Positions 50,525 through 61,900 of a stretch of 64,000 nucleotides of DNA are shown here, piece after piece (the stretch's first letter is position 1; each line of letters starts with the position of its first letter). The stretch covers positions 20,882,679 through 20,946,678 of the forward strand of contig CM057167.1 in assembly GCA_029962745.1 (NCBI GenBank), in the 5' to 3' direction. This DNA comes from Echinometra lucunter (lineage: Eukaryota > Echinodermata > Echinoidea > Camarodonta > Echinometridae). A program made the position numbers and the translations under genes. The notes beneath the pieces are model-generated. The model ran no database searches, was not told the DNA's origin, and was given only the letters and a program-made list of their open reading frames with translations.

Positions 50525-51545
50525 CTTGTCAAAAATTACATTCACTGTAATATGGAACCATGTGTTCTCCTGCCCAAGACTCATCAACCGGGATGACTCA
50601 TTTGATTTGTTGGTTTTCTTATCTCTGCTTGCTCAATTACTCAGCAATTATGCATTTTTTAAAACCAAATTTGTTTTGAAAGATATCTGTCATGGGCAGT
50701 CTTGACACTCAGTGTAAGTTCATTCTGATTCTGTGAAATCTCATTTTACATCAGTACGAGAACTAAACGACTTCATTTTGCTCTGGCAAATCTTATTTCC
50801 TGTAATTACCAGAACCCAAAGGTACTGTCAAACTCATAAAGATTGAAGCTGGCAGCTATACATTCCATTTTGAGAAATATTGATCTAAACACTTCATTGT
50901 TTAATGAAATAATCCCACTCACTTTCAATCCTTCAAATGGCACTTCTGTTTTATTTTCATTACGACATATCTATTTCCCCTTTCTATTCCACTTTTAGCT
51001 CGAGAAGTCCAGTTTGGCTGGAAAAATTAGTTGTGAAAACTTCCCTCATGTGACACTAAACAATGAAGACCACTGATTCCACTTATTTCCTTGTCATATC
51101 GTGTTCTTAATTTAGATCCAAGAAAGAACAAGAAACATTTCTTTTCTTTCAATTTTATCCTGTAAATAATACCAGTTAAAGGTCTGGGTGAACGAACTAT
51201 GAAATATATAAGCAGAGTCACAAGTTTCAAATCATACTCAATAGATATGACTTATATAATCATATACATCACAAAAAATCATATATTAATCATTAAATAT
51301 GATTTTTAAAAAATCTTATGTTGCTATGGATTATAATCGTCCTTCATATCTTTATGCTATCTAGAATTAGGATAATTCTGTATATTTCCTTGCAGTTCCG
51401 TATACTACCAATGTCATTAGTCTCCTCCCTGAATATTAAATCTATGTCTTTTTCTCTACTACTGTAGACAGAGAGATAAAAAAAAGGAAAGATACAAGTA
51501 TATGCCATTTTCAATGAATCTATATTCCACTTCAAAACCGTCCAT

Positions 51546-51968
51546 CAATCCACAGCATTACAGAGTTTTCTCAACTTTGAAGTTAATCATTTTTTCCTCC
51601 TCAAATTGGCACTATCTAATTTTTATTGTCCCCTCCTACATAGTTTGAAAAAAAAAAAAGTTATGTAACATGAACCAAAGTGAAATAAAATTGCAAACAT
51701 CTAATAGAAAAGTTGCCAAATTTGCACACAAAAATAGTGATTACATAACTTTCATTGCATCTCTGGTTTACAAATGATTAGTTACAGTACCTTTAAATTG
51801 CTCTCATTCAATAATGGAACAACATATTGTATTGGGAAAGGACTGAAAAAATTTTCAGAGATTTTAGTTCCTTCTGTTCATGTATATAATGTGTAATTCC
51901 TAGCATTCTAGATCAAGAGATGCTGCAAAAGGGTTACTAAATGGAGACACTGTACTGCTATGGGTTGA
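51546..51968. mobile_element. TTAA-type MITE, CCCATAG family, decayed copy
   Basis: The right end CTGTACTGCTATGGGTTGA and internal ATTCTAGATCAAGAGATGC correspond to the copy at 5680-6053. The left end is mutated (CCACAGCATTACAGAG). Confidence 0.55.
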
Positions 51969-53061
51969 AAGCCAAAAGGGCAATAACTCAATGCATGAAC
52001 TACAAGTTTAAGCCCTTCTGACACTCACAGTAGGTGATATCTCCCCACTTCTTATTTTCCAAAGCTTGTTTGCAACTAAAATGAATCTAATTCAACTCTC
52101 ATAATTGTTCCTTGAAAGCCAAAAAGGCATTAACTGTATGTATCAAGTAACGATTAACACCCTTATGACTCTAAAAGGCAATTATCTCCCCCCCCCCCCC
52201 CTCTCCTAATTCTAAATGCTTGTTTGCAACTCAAATGGGTCAATATTCAACTATATTATTGTTTAATGAGAGGCAAAAAGACATTAGCTCTCTGGATACA
52301 GTACAATTTAATGTTCTTCTCAGCAATTATTATCTCCGTTTTTCTTATCTCACCCTATGCTTATTTGCAACTTGCAACTAGAGCTGTCAATTAAAATGGG
52401 GAAATTCCCCTCCCTCACACATCCTATCAATTAGGCATTAATTAGTCAGCTGAGGGAACACATGTTTCACATTGGCCTGGGGTCACTGCCGTTATGTGTG
52501 CAGGGGGGAAAAAGAAGGGAAAAACCCCCTCTCCAAGTATCGCATGAATTATTCCATGAGTCAGCGCTCCACGTGACTACCCTCAGTAACTTGGCAATGA
52601 TACTCCATCATTTATTTCAACTTGGAATGCCAATTTAATTAAAGGGGGACTATCTGGCTAATTCTTGCTTAGTAAAGGAGAATACATCCAAGTGAGACAG
52701 TTGTTGGTTGCACTTACGCCTAATCCAAAGGCATCACAGAAAGAAATAAACTTTTTAGCTCGATTCTGAATGAGATATGGCAAGGAAATCATGTTTTGTA
52801 ACATTTTTTCTACACTGTTCTCTTTTGTTCTGAATTGAAATTACTGTATAAACAGGAATCAGCAAGATGTTACTGTCAAAATACTGAACAAGAACAGTAT
52901 GAAAACAAACAAATCAGACAAATGTATAACTTGAATACTGAATGACTGTTTAGAATAAGATTTTAAATATACTTTTGATGTACAGTGGGAAAACTACATA
53001 GGCATGAAATGTATTTTAGCAACAAGCTACCCTTTCTTTGTACCCATATTCTTTACAGTAT

Positions 53062-53230
53062 ACAAATAATGAATGTTTATGAGTGCAATGGACAGAATAT
53101 TTCATGAGGTGAAAGATGAAATGATCCATTCAACAAGGCGCAGCTTCGTTGAATGGATCAATAATTTCATCTTTCACCGAATGAAATATTCTGTCCATTG
53201 CACGAATGAAAAAAAATTCATTATTTGTTT
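53062..53230. repeat. Hairpin element with GTGCAATGGACAGAATATTT arms
   Basis: The left arm (53062-53144) and right arm (53150-53230) are inverted copies sharing TGCAATGGACAGAATATTTC, GGTGAAAGATGAAAT and TTGAATGGATCA. Related words (TGCAATGGGACAAATGATCA, ATTCGTGCAATGGA) continue to about 53480, so the full element may be larger. Confidence 0.65.
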
Positions 53231-53864
53231 TATATGACACCTAAAAATAGATCAAATCGCAATAAATCAATAGCACTATGGGCTAGCGCGCTGTTCACTG
53301 CAAACGCAAGCGCTTTACGTACGTAGTGTGCCGGGCTCTCGGCATTCGTGCAATGGAGCAAATCGTATGGATCCAAGATTGCACGGTAAATGGAGCCACA
53401 ATTGCACGAATGACGACGTCATAGTGCAATGGGACAAATGATCAATATCAAACAACCAATCAAATGACAGGGATCTATTAAGGTGTTATATAATTTCCAA
53501 TATCCCTTTCAAATGCCAACAGGACTATGAACCCTACAAGGTGTGATAAAGTTAATCTGTTTGTCAGAATTCTTTTGTAGTCCACTCACACTTTCTTGTC
53601 ACTTATTTTATGATTCATTTCACAAACTGTGAGACCTTTTTTTACCTTACATATACTAGTAGTCAGCTTGTCTTTAAGGATATGACTCATTTATTCAAAG
53701 ATCAAAGGACATGCTGACAATGATACTGACTCTGACTATAAATGCTTAATTTAAATTCCATCACTTCCGTCCCTTGTATAAAGAACTAAAAGCAAAAATA
53801 CTTGAACTGGAACTTCACTCTAGTATGAATAGTAACAAATGACTGTTTAAAGATAAACACTAAT

Positions 53865-54038
53865 GGGGTGTTGCAAGAAAGTTGCAATCAATTGCAAATA
53901 ATTGCTAATTTTGAAACAACCATTCTAATTGGCTCAGGGTCTGCCCTTTTAAGAAGACATGCATGCAACAATGATTTTGATTGGCCAGTGACAATCACTT
54001 GCAACGTGCAATCGATTGCAACTTTCTTGCAACACCCC
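53865..54038. mobile_element. MITE with GGGGTGTTGCAAGAAAGTTG ends
   Basis: Terminal inverted repeats of about 35 bp are present, GGGGTGTTGCAAGAAAGTTG on the left and its exact inverse on the right. The 174-bp element is flanked by TAAT and ATAA. The interior is rich in TTGCAA words. The intact ends suggest recent insertion. Confidence 0.7.
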
Positions 54039-55071
54039 ATAAGAGACAACCTTCCAAACCTTTACACAGTATTATACATAGTTTAGAAATATATATCTAT
54101 AGCACCACATCAATTGCTTGTTGCAAATCTACATAGCCTAACTTTTCTTCACTCATTCGTTGCGGACTAAAAGAAACACTTGTGCTCGGCAGACATGCGA
54201 CCTGATTTCCGCGCTAGCTGTACAACAGTCTTTCTTATGATAAGACAAAGAAACATTCCCTGCTTGTTTTGTTCAAATTTCAGTTTTCATTTACAAAAAG
54301 GCACACAAATGGCTGAACTTTCATTTTTTTCTTCAAAATTTCTTCTTTTTTTGTTTTGTTTTGCTGTACAAAGAAATGTAAATAATCACAAGGTGATCTT
54401 AATGTAAGTGGGCGAGGAAAATGTTTGAGAAAATAAGGGCCATAAAAGGAGCATTAAGGAAGTGGGTTCCTTATTTAAGGATGTTTATCTAAGGTGGGTT
54501 GAGGAAATACTTGGCACTTAAAAGATACCTTGACTCTTTAAGTCAGCACAACAATTCTAAAACTGTATAATTCCATCATATTTTTCACGAGGGTTTCATA
54601 TAAGCTTAGCATTAAAATGACTTTGCATTTTAATTACAGGATAGCTTTAACATGACTTTAAATTCTAACCAATCTGACCAACTCAATAATTGTAATGCAC
54701 CTTAAGAAGCTTATCATTAATGCATTACACACTGCATATATAAACACTGGCCACCCATCCCCATGTCCACTGACTGTAGCATTACTTTTTTTGAGTGTCA
54801 ATTTACAAAGCATGGTAATATGTTAAGTTTTTATACTAAGAATAGGACATCGTCTTGTAAATCTTTACATCACATTACATGATATATTTACACAAGAAAA
54901 TGAACCATGATCCACATCTAAAGATACTATAATTTTCAGCTTAATTAACACACTCATACAACATGAAATTCTTGGGCATGACCTGTGCATAAATTTTGTT
55001 TTAAGTTGATCACAGTTGCTGCACAAATCTTACACATATTTTACCACTCTTTGCTTTTCAAGTACATATAC

Positions 55072-55077
55072 TTTATT
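55072..55077 (-). terminator. Candidate polyadenylation signal of gene 2
   Basis: An AATAAA hexamer on the minus strand lies about 80 bases after the stop codon. This would make an unusually short 3' UTR. The AT-rich, gene-free DNA down to about 46.5 kb could instead hold a long 3' UTR. Choosing between them needs RNA data. Confidence 0.35.
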
Positions 55078-55157
55078 GCAAATATCTGAAACACTCCCAA
55101 GTGACAAGTATATTTTTCTGTTTATCTTCCTTTTCATACTTTTTTTTAAAGTTCATG

Positions 55158-55911
55158 CTAATTTATGAAAGTCTCCTCAATAATGCCATTGACAAATGTG
55201 GTTTTAACCTCGGGAACATAGTCCGATTTTGACGAATTGCCCTTGCCTGCACTCTTCACAACATCCTTTTCAACATCAACATTGCCAACGTTTGTTTCGC
55301 GGACTTTCTCATTCTCATGATTCGGTTTGCTAGTGTCCGGATCGCCATTTATGATGTTAGACTGCGTACTGGATTTGAGGTTTGTTTTCGCAGGTGATAT
55401 TTTTCCTTGTGATTTGTTCATATCTGCTTGTGGATGTTCCAATTCCTTACTCTCACCCAAGTCTTTAATTTCACCATCTTTTTCTCCCGATTTTGTGTCC
55501 CTGGTTGCGGTTTGTGTCATATCTGCCTCAGCATCTGTGACGACAATTGTTACAGCTTGTTTTTCATCTGGTGACTGAGGAGAAGCTCCACTTGCCTCTG
55601 AATTGATGTTCTCACTTTGTGGTTTTGTTGATTCCTGAGATTTACCTGATTTGTCGGCTGAAGGTGACAAATTTGGCGCTTTTGCAGGCTGCGAGAGCAA
55701 TATGGAGAGCGATGTCACACCGCTGCTTGTCGTGGGTGAGCTGGCTTTCTTGATGGGCTTAAAAGCAGATGTCTTCCCTCCAACTTTGGCCGACTCCCCT
55801 TTCGGTGACAATGGTTTAGGCTTTGTAGCAAAGCTGCGTGACGGAGACTGGGGCAACCTGATATGGGCATGCACAGGTTTCTGGATTGTACCATTAGGCG
55901 AGGAGGGGGTA
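55158..55911 (-). CDS. Gene 2 terminal coding exon
   Basis: The acceptor is CTTTACTTTACAG before 55911. The frame then stays open for 250 codons to a stop at 55158-55160. The product is a disordered, Ser/Lys/Pro-rich tail (SPTTSSGVTSLSILLSQPAK, SGASPQSPDEKQAVTIVVTD) that becomes acidic and Asn-rich. It ends in the more ordered VPEVKTTFVNGIIEETFIN, which could be a conserved C-terminal peptide. An upstream ATG in the intron (56033) extends the frame by 41 codons but lies above the acceptor and is not used in this model. Confidence 0.85.
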
Positions 55912-58900
55912 CTGTAAAGTAAAGATCGTTTGTATGAGGGGAGAGTTAAATGTCTGGTGAACATGCAGGAATAAAGGCAAGAGGAGATGGCATACATGCA
56001 AGGAAAGGCAAAAACAAGAAACAAAAGATTCATTCTTCAGAATCTGAGCACATACAAAATTGTTGCTGAGGTAAATGACATTGAATTCGATACATGATAC
56101 TGACCTCAAATTACTAAAGAGCACAGAAGTAATAAATCATAATCTGAGGAATTTTCTTGGGCAAACAAATAAATCATCTCTTTCAAGGCAGTATTATTGT
56201 ATGATTTTCTTTGTGTAGTGCATGCTCTGAGACTATAATTACAAATCAGTAATCATTCTTTTTTGTGAGTGCGAGAAAAGATGAATGAAAATCAAACTGA
56301 ACCAATAATAGGAAAAAATAATGGCATTTCATAAAAAGAAACTAAAACATGCATAAATAAAACAAAACTAAACTGAACAACTCAAACATACAGAAAAACT
56401 AAATGAGGAAAGTATAAACTTGCTACAAGATCAAAGTAAACTTAAAGGTGTGAACAATAATAAACACAAAGTTAAAGAGGAAATTTAATCTAAAGTGCTT
56501 TATTTTTGGCCGTGTGAATTACTTAGTGTAGATGTCAGAACTAGGCCCTGTTAAATGGATTAAATGGAAAAGGAAAAGAAAGGAGAAATATGAGGAAATT
56601 GGTTTCCACTTAGAAATACAAAAATAGAATGTAAAAATTACGAAGAAAAAATTATACCACTACAGGTAATAATGGCAAGTTTTACAGACAACTTCATATT
56701 AAATAAGTTTTAAATCTATATAAGAAATTGTTACAAACTACTTGAAATTCATGGTTCTTCAAAGCATGTTTTTAAAATTAAATATATTTTCTACTGATGA
56801 GCTGAAAAGACATATAACTTACAGTGAAAAATTACAAATAAATCCACAAACTGTTTAGAATACTGTTCAACTTGCTGAAAATAAAAATAGGAATATTCTC
56901 TGAGGTGTTTTATATTGTAATCACGTTTAATGAAGTATCATGATTAAAACTTGTTCAATAAAGTGGAAGAGAAAGAGAGGGAGAGAGAAACAGACAGACA
57001 GAGAAAGACAGACAAATCAAAGCTAAAAGAGTATCAAATCATATACTTGAAAAAAGGTTATTAACGAAATCAACCAAAAAAAAAATGTCTGTTCGAGCTA
57101 GAAAAGCAGTAAAATCTTTTTTTTTTTTCAAATTACTTAATAGCCAGAGAATGGGAGAAATCTATGAAAACAGAGGAAGAGAAAGAAAGAGATGAGAGAC
57201 AGAGAGAGACACAGAGAGATAGATTATGAAAAGTGAAGACAATTGATATGTTCAACAGTAATGTTTTTTCAGGGTCGTCTAAATCAAATACTCTTATTTT
57301 AAAGCGAGAATTCGATCAAACAAGAAACATAACAAAGAACAGACATCTTTGAATCGGTGACGCGACATTTGCTCCTGCGATATTTGCTCCTGTCTTAATT
57401 TCTCCATAGACACAGGGTTAAGGTTAGGGCTGTGAAAGCGGTTTCTGTTCAGAATGATGTGAGGATAAGGACTAAGCTTAGTGTTAGATATGGGGTTTAT
57501 ATTTCACTTAACCTGCGGATTTGCCATAGGAGCGATCGTCACCGGAGCGAATGTCATGGAACCCTTTGAATCTCACCTTTCTTGAATGATATTAGAGTCA
57601 TCCATCTCAGCCGTGTCTGTTGCCTTCACCATCAAACTCTCCAGATCGTCCAAAGCCTGGTTGACATCGGCTAGCTGGTAGGACTGCGTGGTCACCGTGG
57701 TGGTGGTGGTCTTGATTGACTTCTTGGCTGATGAGGGTTTGGCGGCTACTGGTGGCGGTGATTTGACCTAGTCGGACAATGGATGGTAATAATGGGTATA
57801 AAGATTTCCATGCAAGAGAAATTAAGAAATAGGACAGAGTTAACACCATTTTAATGGTAAGGAGACATAATTTTTGTGTCACTCTTTAAAGAGGCTAGGT
57901 CGTGGGCTTTCATGGGGAATTTGATACCATGGGTGCTTACCCAGTAACAGGTGTTGTCTATCACTGTGAGTTTTATGACCAACAGACCTTCTGTAATGCT
58001 CTGTATACTTCACCCTTTCCCCATAGGGCAAAGTCATTATCTCACTTTCCCTGGCCCGAGAATGCCCAAAGCAGGCCGAAGAATGTTTGTGGTGGGACAG
58101 CTTGTTTTGCTGTGCTCCAGAAATGTAGCTCTATTACAGGTATTTGTCACAAAGTCTNNNNNNNNNNNNNNNNNNNNNNNNNNNNNNNNNNNNNNNNNNN
58201 NNNNNNNNNNNNNNNNNNNNNNNNNNNNNNNNNNNNNNNNNNNNNNNNNNNNNNNNNNNNNNNNNNNNNNNNNNNNNNNNNNNNNNNNNNNNNNNNNNNN
58301 NNNNNNNNNNNNNNNNNNNNNNNNNNNNNNNNNNNNNNNNNNNNNNNNNNNNNNNNNNNNNNNNNNNNNNNNNNNNNNNNNNNNNNNNNNNNNNNNNNNN
58401 NNNNNNNNNNNNNNNNNNNNNNNNNNNNNNNNNNNNNNNNNNNNNNNNNNNNNNNNNNNNNNNNNNNNNNNNNNNNNNNNNNNNNNNNNNNNNNNNNNNN
58501 NNNNNNNNNNNNNNNNNNNNNNNNNNNNNNNNNNNNNNNNNNNNNNNNNNNNNNNNNNNNNNNNNNNNNNNNNNNNNNNNNNNNNNNNNNNNNNNNNNNN
58601 NNNNNNNNNNNNNNNNNNNNNNNNNNNNNNNNNNNNNNNNNNNNNNNNNNNNNNNNNATAGGTTCCTGTGCAAGAATTAAAAGTGTTAGTTGAAAAGATT
58701 ACGCAGTAGGAAAATGTGTTCTATAAGATTTGTCAAGACCGTGTTCAACAGATAATTTAAGTATTAGTTTCAAGATGAAACATGGTCAGTAATGTTGGTT
58801 TGCATGATGCCACAGTATTTATGCAGTCATACATGTAGGTTACGTTATTAGAGCATTTACATGTACCATTACCAGTACGCAATAGTTGAGAAGGTACCAT

Positions 58901-61900
58901 TAACTCATTCATGACAGGAATTATTTAAAGCCTAATTTGATCAGCTTTTATTCTTCAAATTGGCAACACCAACATTTTTATTTCTATTGCTACATTTTTC
59001 TTATGAAATGTCATATATCTGAAATGAATATAAATTGACAGAAATTTTGATGAGAAGTATGAGAAGTCAAAAAGTTGCCAAATTGCAGGGGAAAACAGTG
59101 ATTTTAAACTTTCTATCACATTGCCAATTTAAGGATATTAATGCTTATTTTCCTTAAAAAAATTTTCAGCATCAAACAACGAATATTAACTAAAATGGGC
59201 ACAGTAAGTGTAAAATTTTTTGCTCTTTCTGCTCATGTATTTGGTATGATTTTTAGGGCTTTGCATAAAAAGTTATTAGACCAAACCACATTATGTGGAC
59301 CTCTGTAATGAATGGGTTAAAGAGTAAGGAATAAATGATATCAAAGTTTTCAGCAAAGCCCCTGTCTTCAAAAGCATCCTGTTTGCCATCACTTGTGCAT
59401 TGATGAATAATGAAATAAGTCTCATAATACATGTATGATGCAATGGTGTAACAGGTACAACAAACTCTATACCTGGTAGTTAACACTGTAGAAACACTGA
59501 CAAAGTCTATTCTCTGAAACATTTCAATTCATGAATCTGAATAGGGCAATAGGTGATATTAGGATATTGATGGAGATACTGTACCTTTAGAAAGTTTCTC
59601 TAGCAAATCATTCTTTGAAATAAGAAAAAGGTTGCGATTTGCAGAACTGAATATTAAAGGCATTGGCTAACTTTGTGAGAAGCTGATTAAAAAAATTCTC
59701 AAACTGAAACATGTGTATGAGTACATGTACTTGTATTTGTACTCAAAAACCCTGAAACAAACCATAATTTGGAATGAAAAAGTGTAAGTTAAACACAAAC
59801 GGCGATTTTATTATCCTTTTTCTCACGGGACAATCACTAAGAGGACCATTTTGCTTGAATTTGAAAATGCCGTTATGTGCCTCCCGCCGCGTGATACGCC
59901 AATACACACAGTATGGTAAGGTGAGTCATACGCGCATGCTCACTCCTTATGTCTATTTAATGTCTTTTTAAAAAATACTTCCTGTGGATATTATACTTTG
60001 AAACTTTCAGACTGGTATTTTTACACTATAACCCTTATGTTTATCCCATTTTCAAGTAACAAAACAAGATTTTTTAAAATCATAACAATGTTAACCAATG
60101 TCTTTAAGCAATAGTTAAATGTACATGATATTATTTGACTGTGCAAAATTAGGGTACACAAAGATTAGATGTTATATTGTAATGACCTATACTTCGTTCA
60201 ATGTTTACAGAATGTATAAACTTATTATAGAAATATGTGTTTGTTCTGTTTTGGAGAGATATTGAGATACATGTAATTCAAGAGAATTGATATAATGTCT
60301 GCTTGCATTATATTTGGCTTACATACCACGTATAAGTAATTCATAGTGCAAAGGTACATGTAATTTTGTGCAAGGCCAATTGCCAGAATATAAGCAATGT
60401 AATAGAAAAACATACATATGGAATTTGTAGCAATAAGAAGATGTCTTACTTGATTACTTTCCACTGTCTCTCGTTTGGCTTCAAATGATGTTGGGAGGGG
60501 AGCACTCTCTACTCTAACCACCTGTCTGGTTGTGGTCACTGTGGGGGTGATGGTAGGGGTGATAGAGGGGGCGGCGCTGGGGGCATTGGTAGGGGAGGAA
60601 GGGGAGATGATGTAAGGCTCCTCGTTTGTAGCTGCCATCCTAAAAAAAAGTGAAAAGTAAGTGATATGAGGTTGGGGATTTTATCAAACTGCATTTTTTT
60701 ACTTTTCTTTCCATCCACTTTCATTCGTTCCAAGATCTGTGTATAACATGCATATTCATCTATCCATCTAACAGACAAAAGTATCTATCTGTCCATCCCT
60801 CCAACTATTTATCCCTCTGTTCTTTCTTCCCTCTATCTATTGTTCTACTCACCCATTCATCAATTTACTCATCCACCTGCCTATCCATCCTCCTATCTAT
60901 CCAAACAATCTATCCTTCTACCTTTCATCTCTTCATTATCCAATCCATTAATCTGTCCATCCATCAATACATCACCCTATTCAGTCAGCAATTCATCCAT
61001 CTGTCACTCCATCTATCTATCCTTCACACAGTGATCCTACCTCTTGAGTGTGTAGAGAGTACTAGTTATCATTTCCACCTCTTGAAATGATCGTCTCATC
61101 TCCATTCATCCATCCACCTGACTATTCATCCATCTATTAAACTATCCATCCATCTGTCAATCCATCCATCCATCCTTCACACAGTTAGTGTGTAGAGAGT
61201 ACTAGTTATATTTTTACACCTCTTGAAATGATCATCCCATCTCCATTCAACCATCCATCCACCTAACCATTCATCCATCAAACTATCTCTCTATCCATTC
61301 ATCCATCCATATGTCAATCCATCCATCTTTCTTCATATTGTTATCCTACCTCTTGAGTGTGCAGAGTGCTAGTTATCTTTTTACACCTCTTGAAATGATC
61401 ATCGCATCTCCATTCATCCATCCACCTAACCATTCATCCATCAAACTATCTCTCTATCCATTCATCTATCCATCTGTCAATCTATCCATCTTTCTTCATA
61501 CTGTTATCCTACCTCTTGAGTGTGCAGAGAGTACTTGTTATCTTTTTACACCTCTTGAAATGATCATCGCACCTCCATCCATCCATCCACCTAACAATTC
61601 ATCCATCAAACTATCTCTCTATCCATTCATCTATCCATCTGTCAATCTATCCATCTTTCTTCATATTGTTATCCTACCTCTTGAGTGTGTAGAGAGTACT
61701 TGTTATCTTTTTACACCTCTTGAAATGATCATCGCATCTCCATTCATCCATCCACCTAACCATTCATCCATCAAACTATCTCTCTATCCATTCATCCATC
61801 CATCTGTCAATCCATCCATCTTTCTTCATATTGTTATCCTACCTCTTGAGTGTGTAGAGAGTACTTGTTATCTTTTTACACCTCTTGAAATGATCATCGC

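Larger units (their letters stand above)
46400..55157. other. AT-rich region downstream of gene 2
   Basis: No coding exon found. It may include a long 3' UTR of gene 2. It holds the repeats at 50109, 51546, 53062 and 53865. Stretches 46400-50100, 50530-51540 and 51970-53060 show nothing recognisable beyond short homopolymers and AG runs. Confidence 0.45.
57768..60449. other. Gene 2 intron with gap and three TTAA elements
   Basis: Contains the elements starting at 57886, 58900 and 59654 and the N gap. The remaining sequence shows no exon. Confidence 0.55.

Noticed and set aside
55894..56124. Upstream in-frame extension or separate ORF of the last gene 2 exon
   Set aside because: The acceptor at 55912 and phase agreement with 57577 make this intron sequence.
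57415..57500. Interstitial telomere-like GGTTAAGGTTAGGG sequence
   Set aside because: Only one or two degenerate units occur, within a putative short inverted-repeat element.
57902..58693. ORFs of about 180-263 codons across 58158-58657
   Set aside because: They consist mostly of undetermined residues across an assembly gap.
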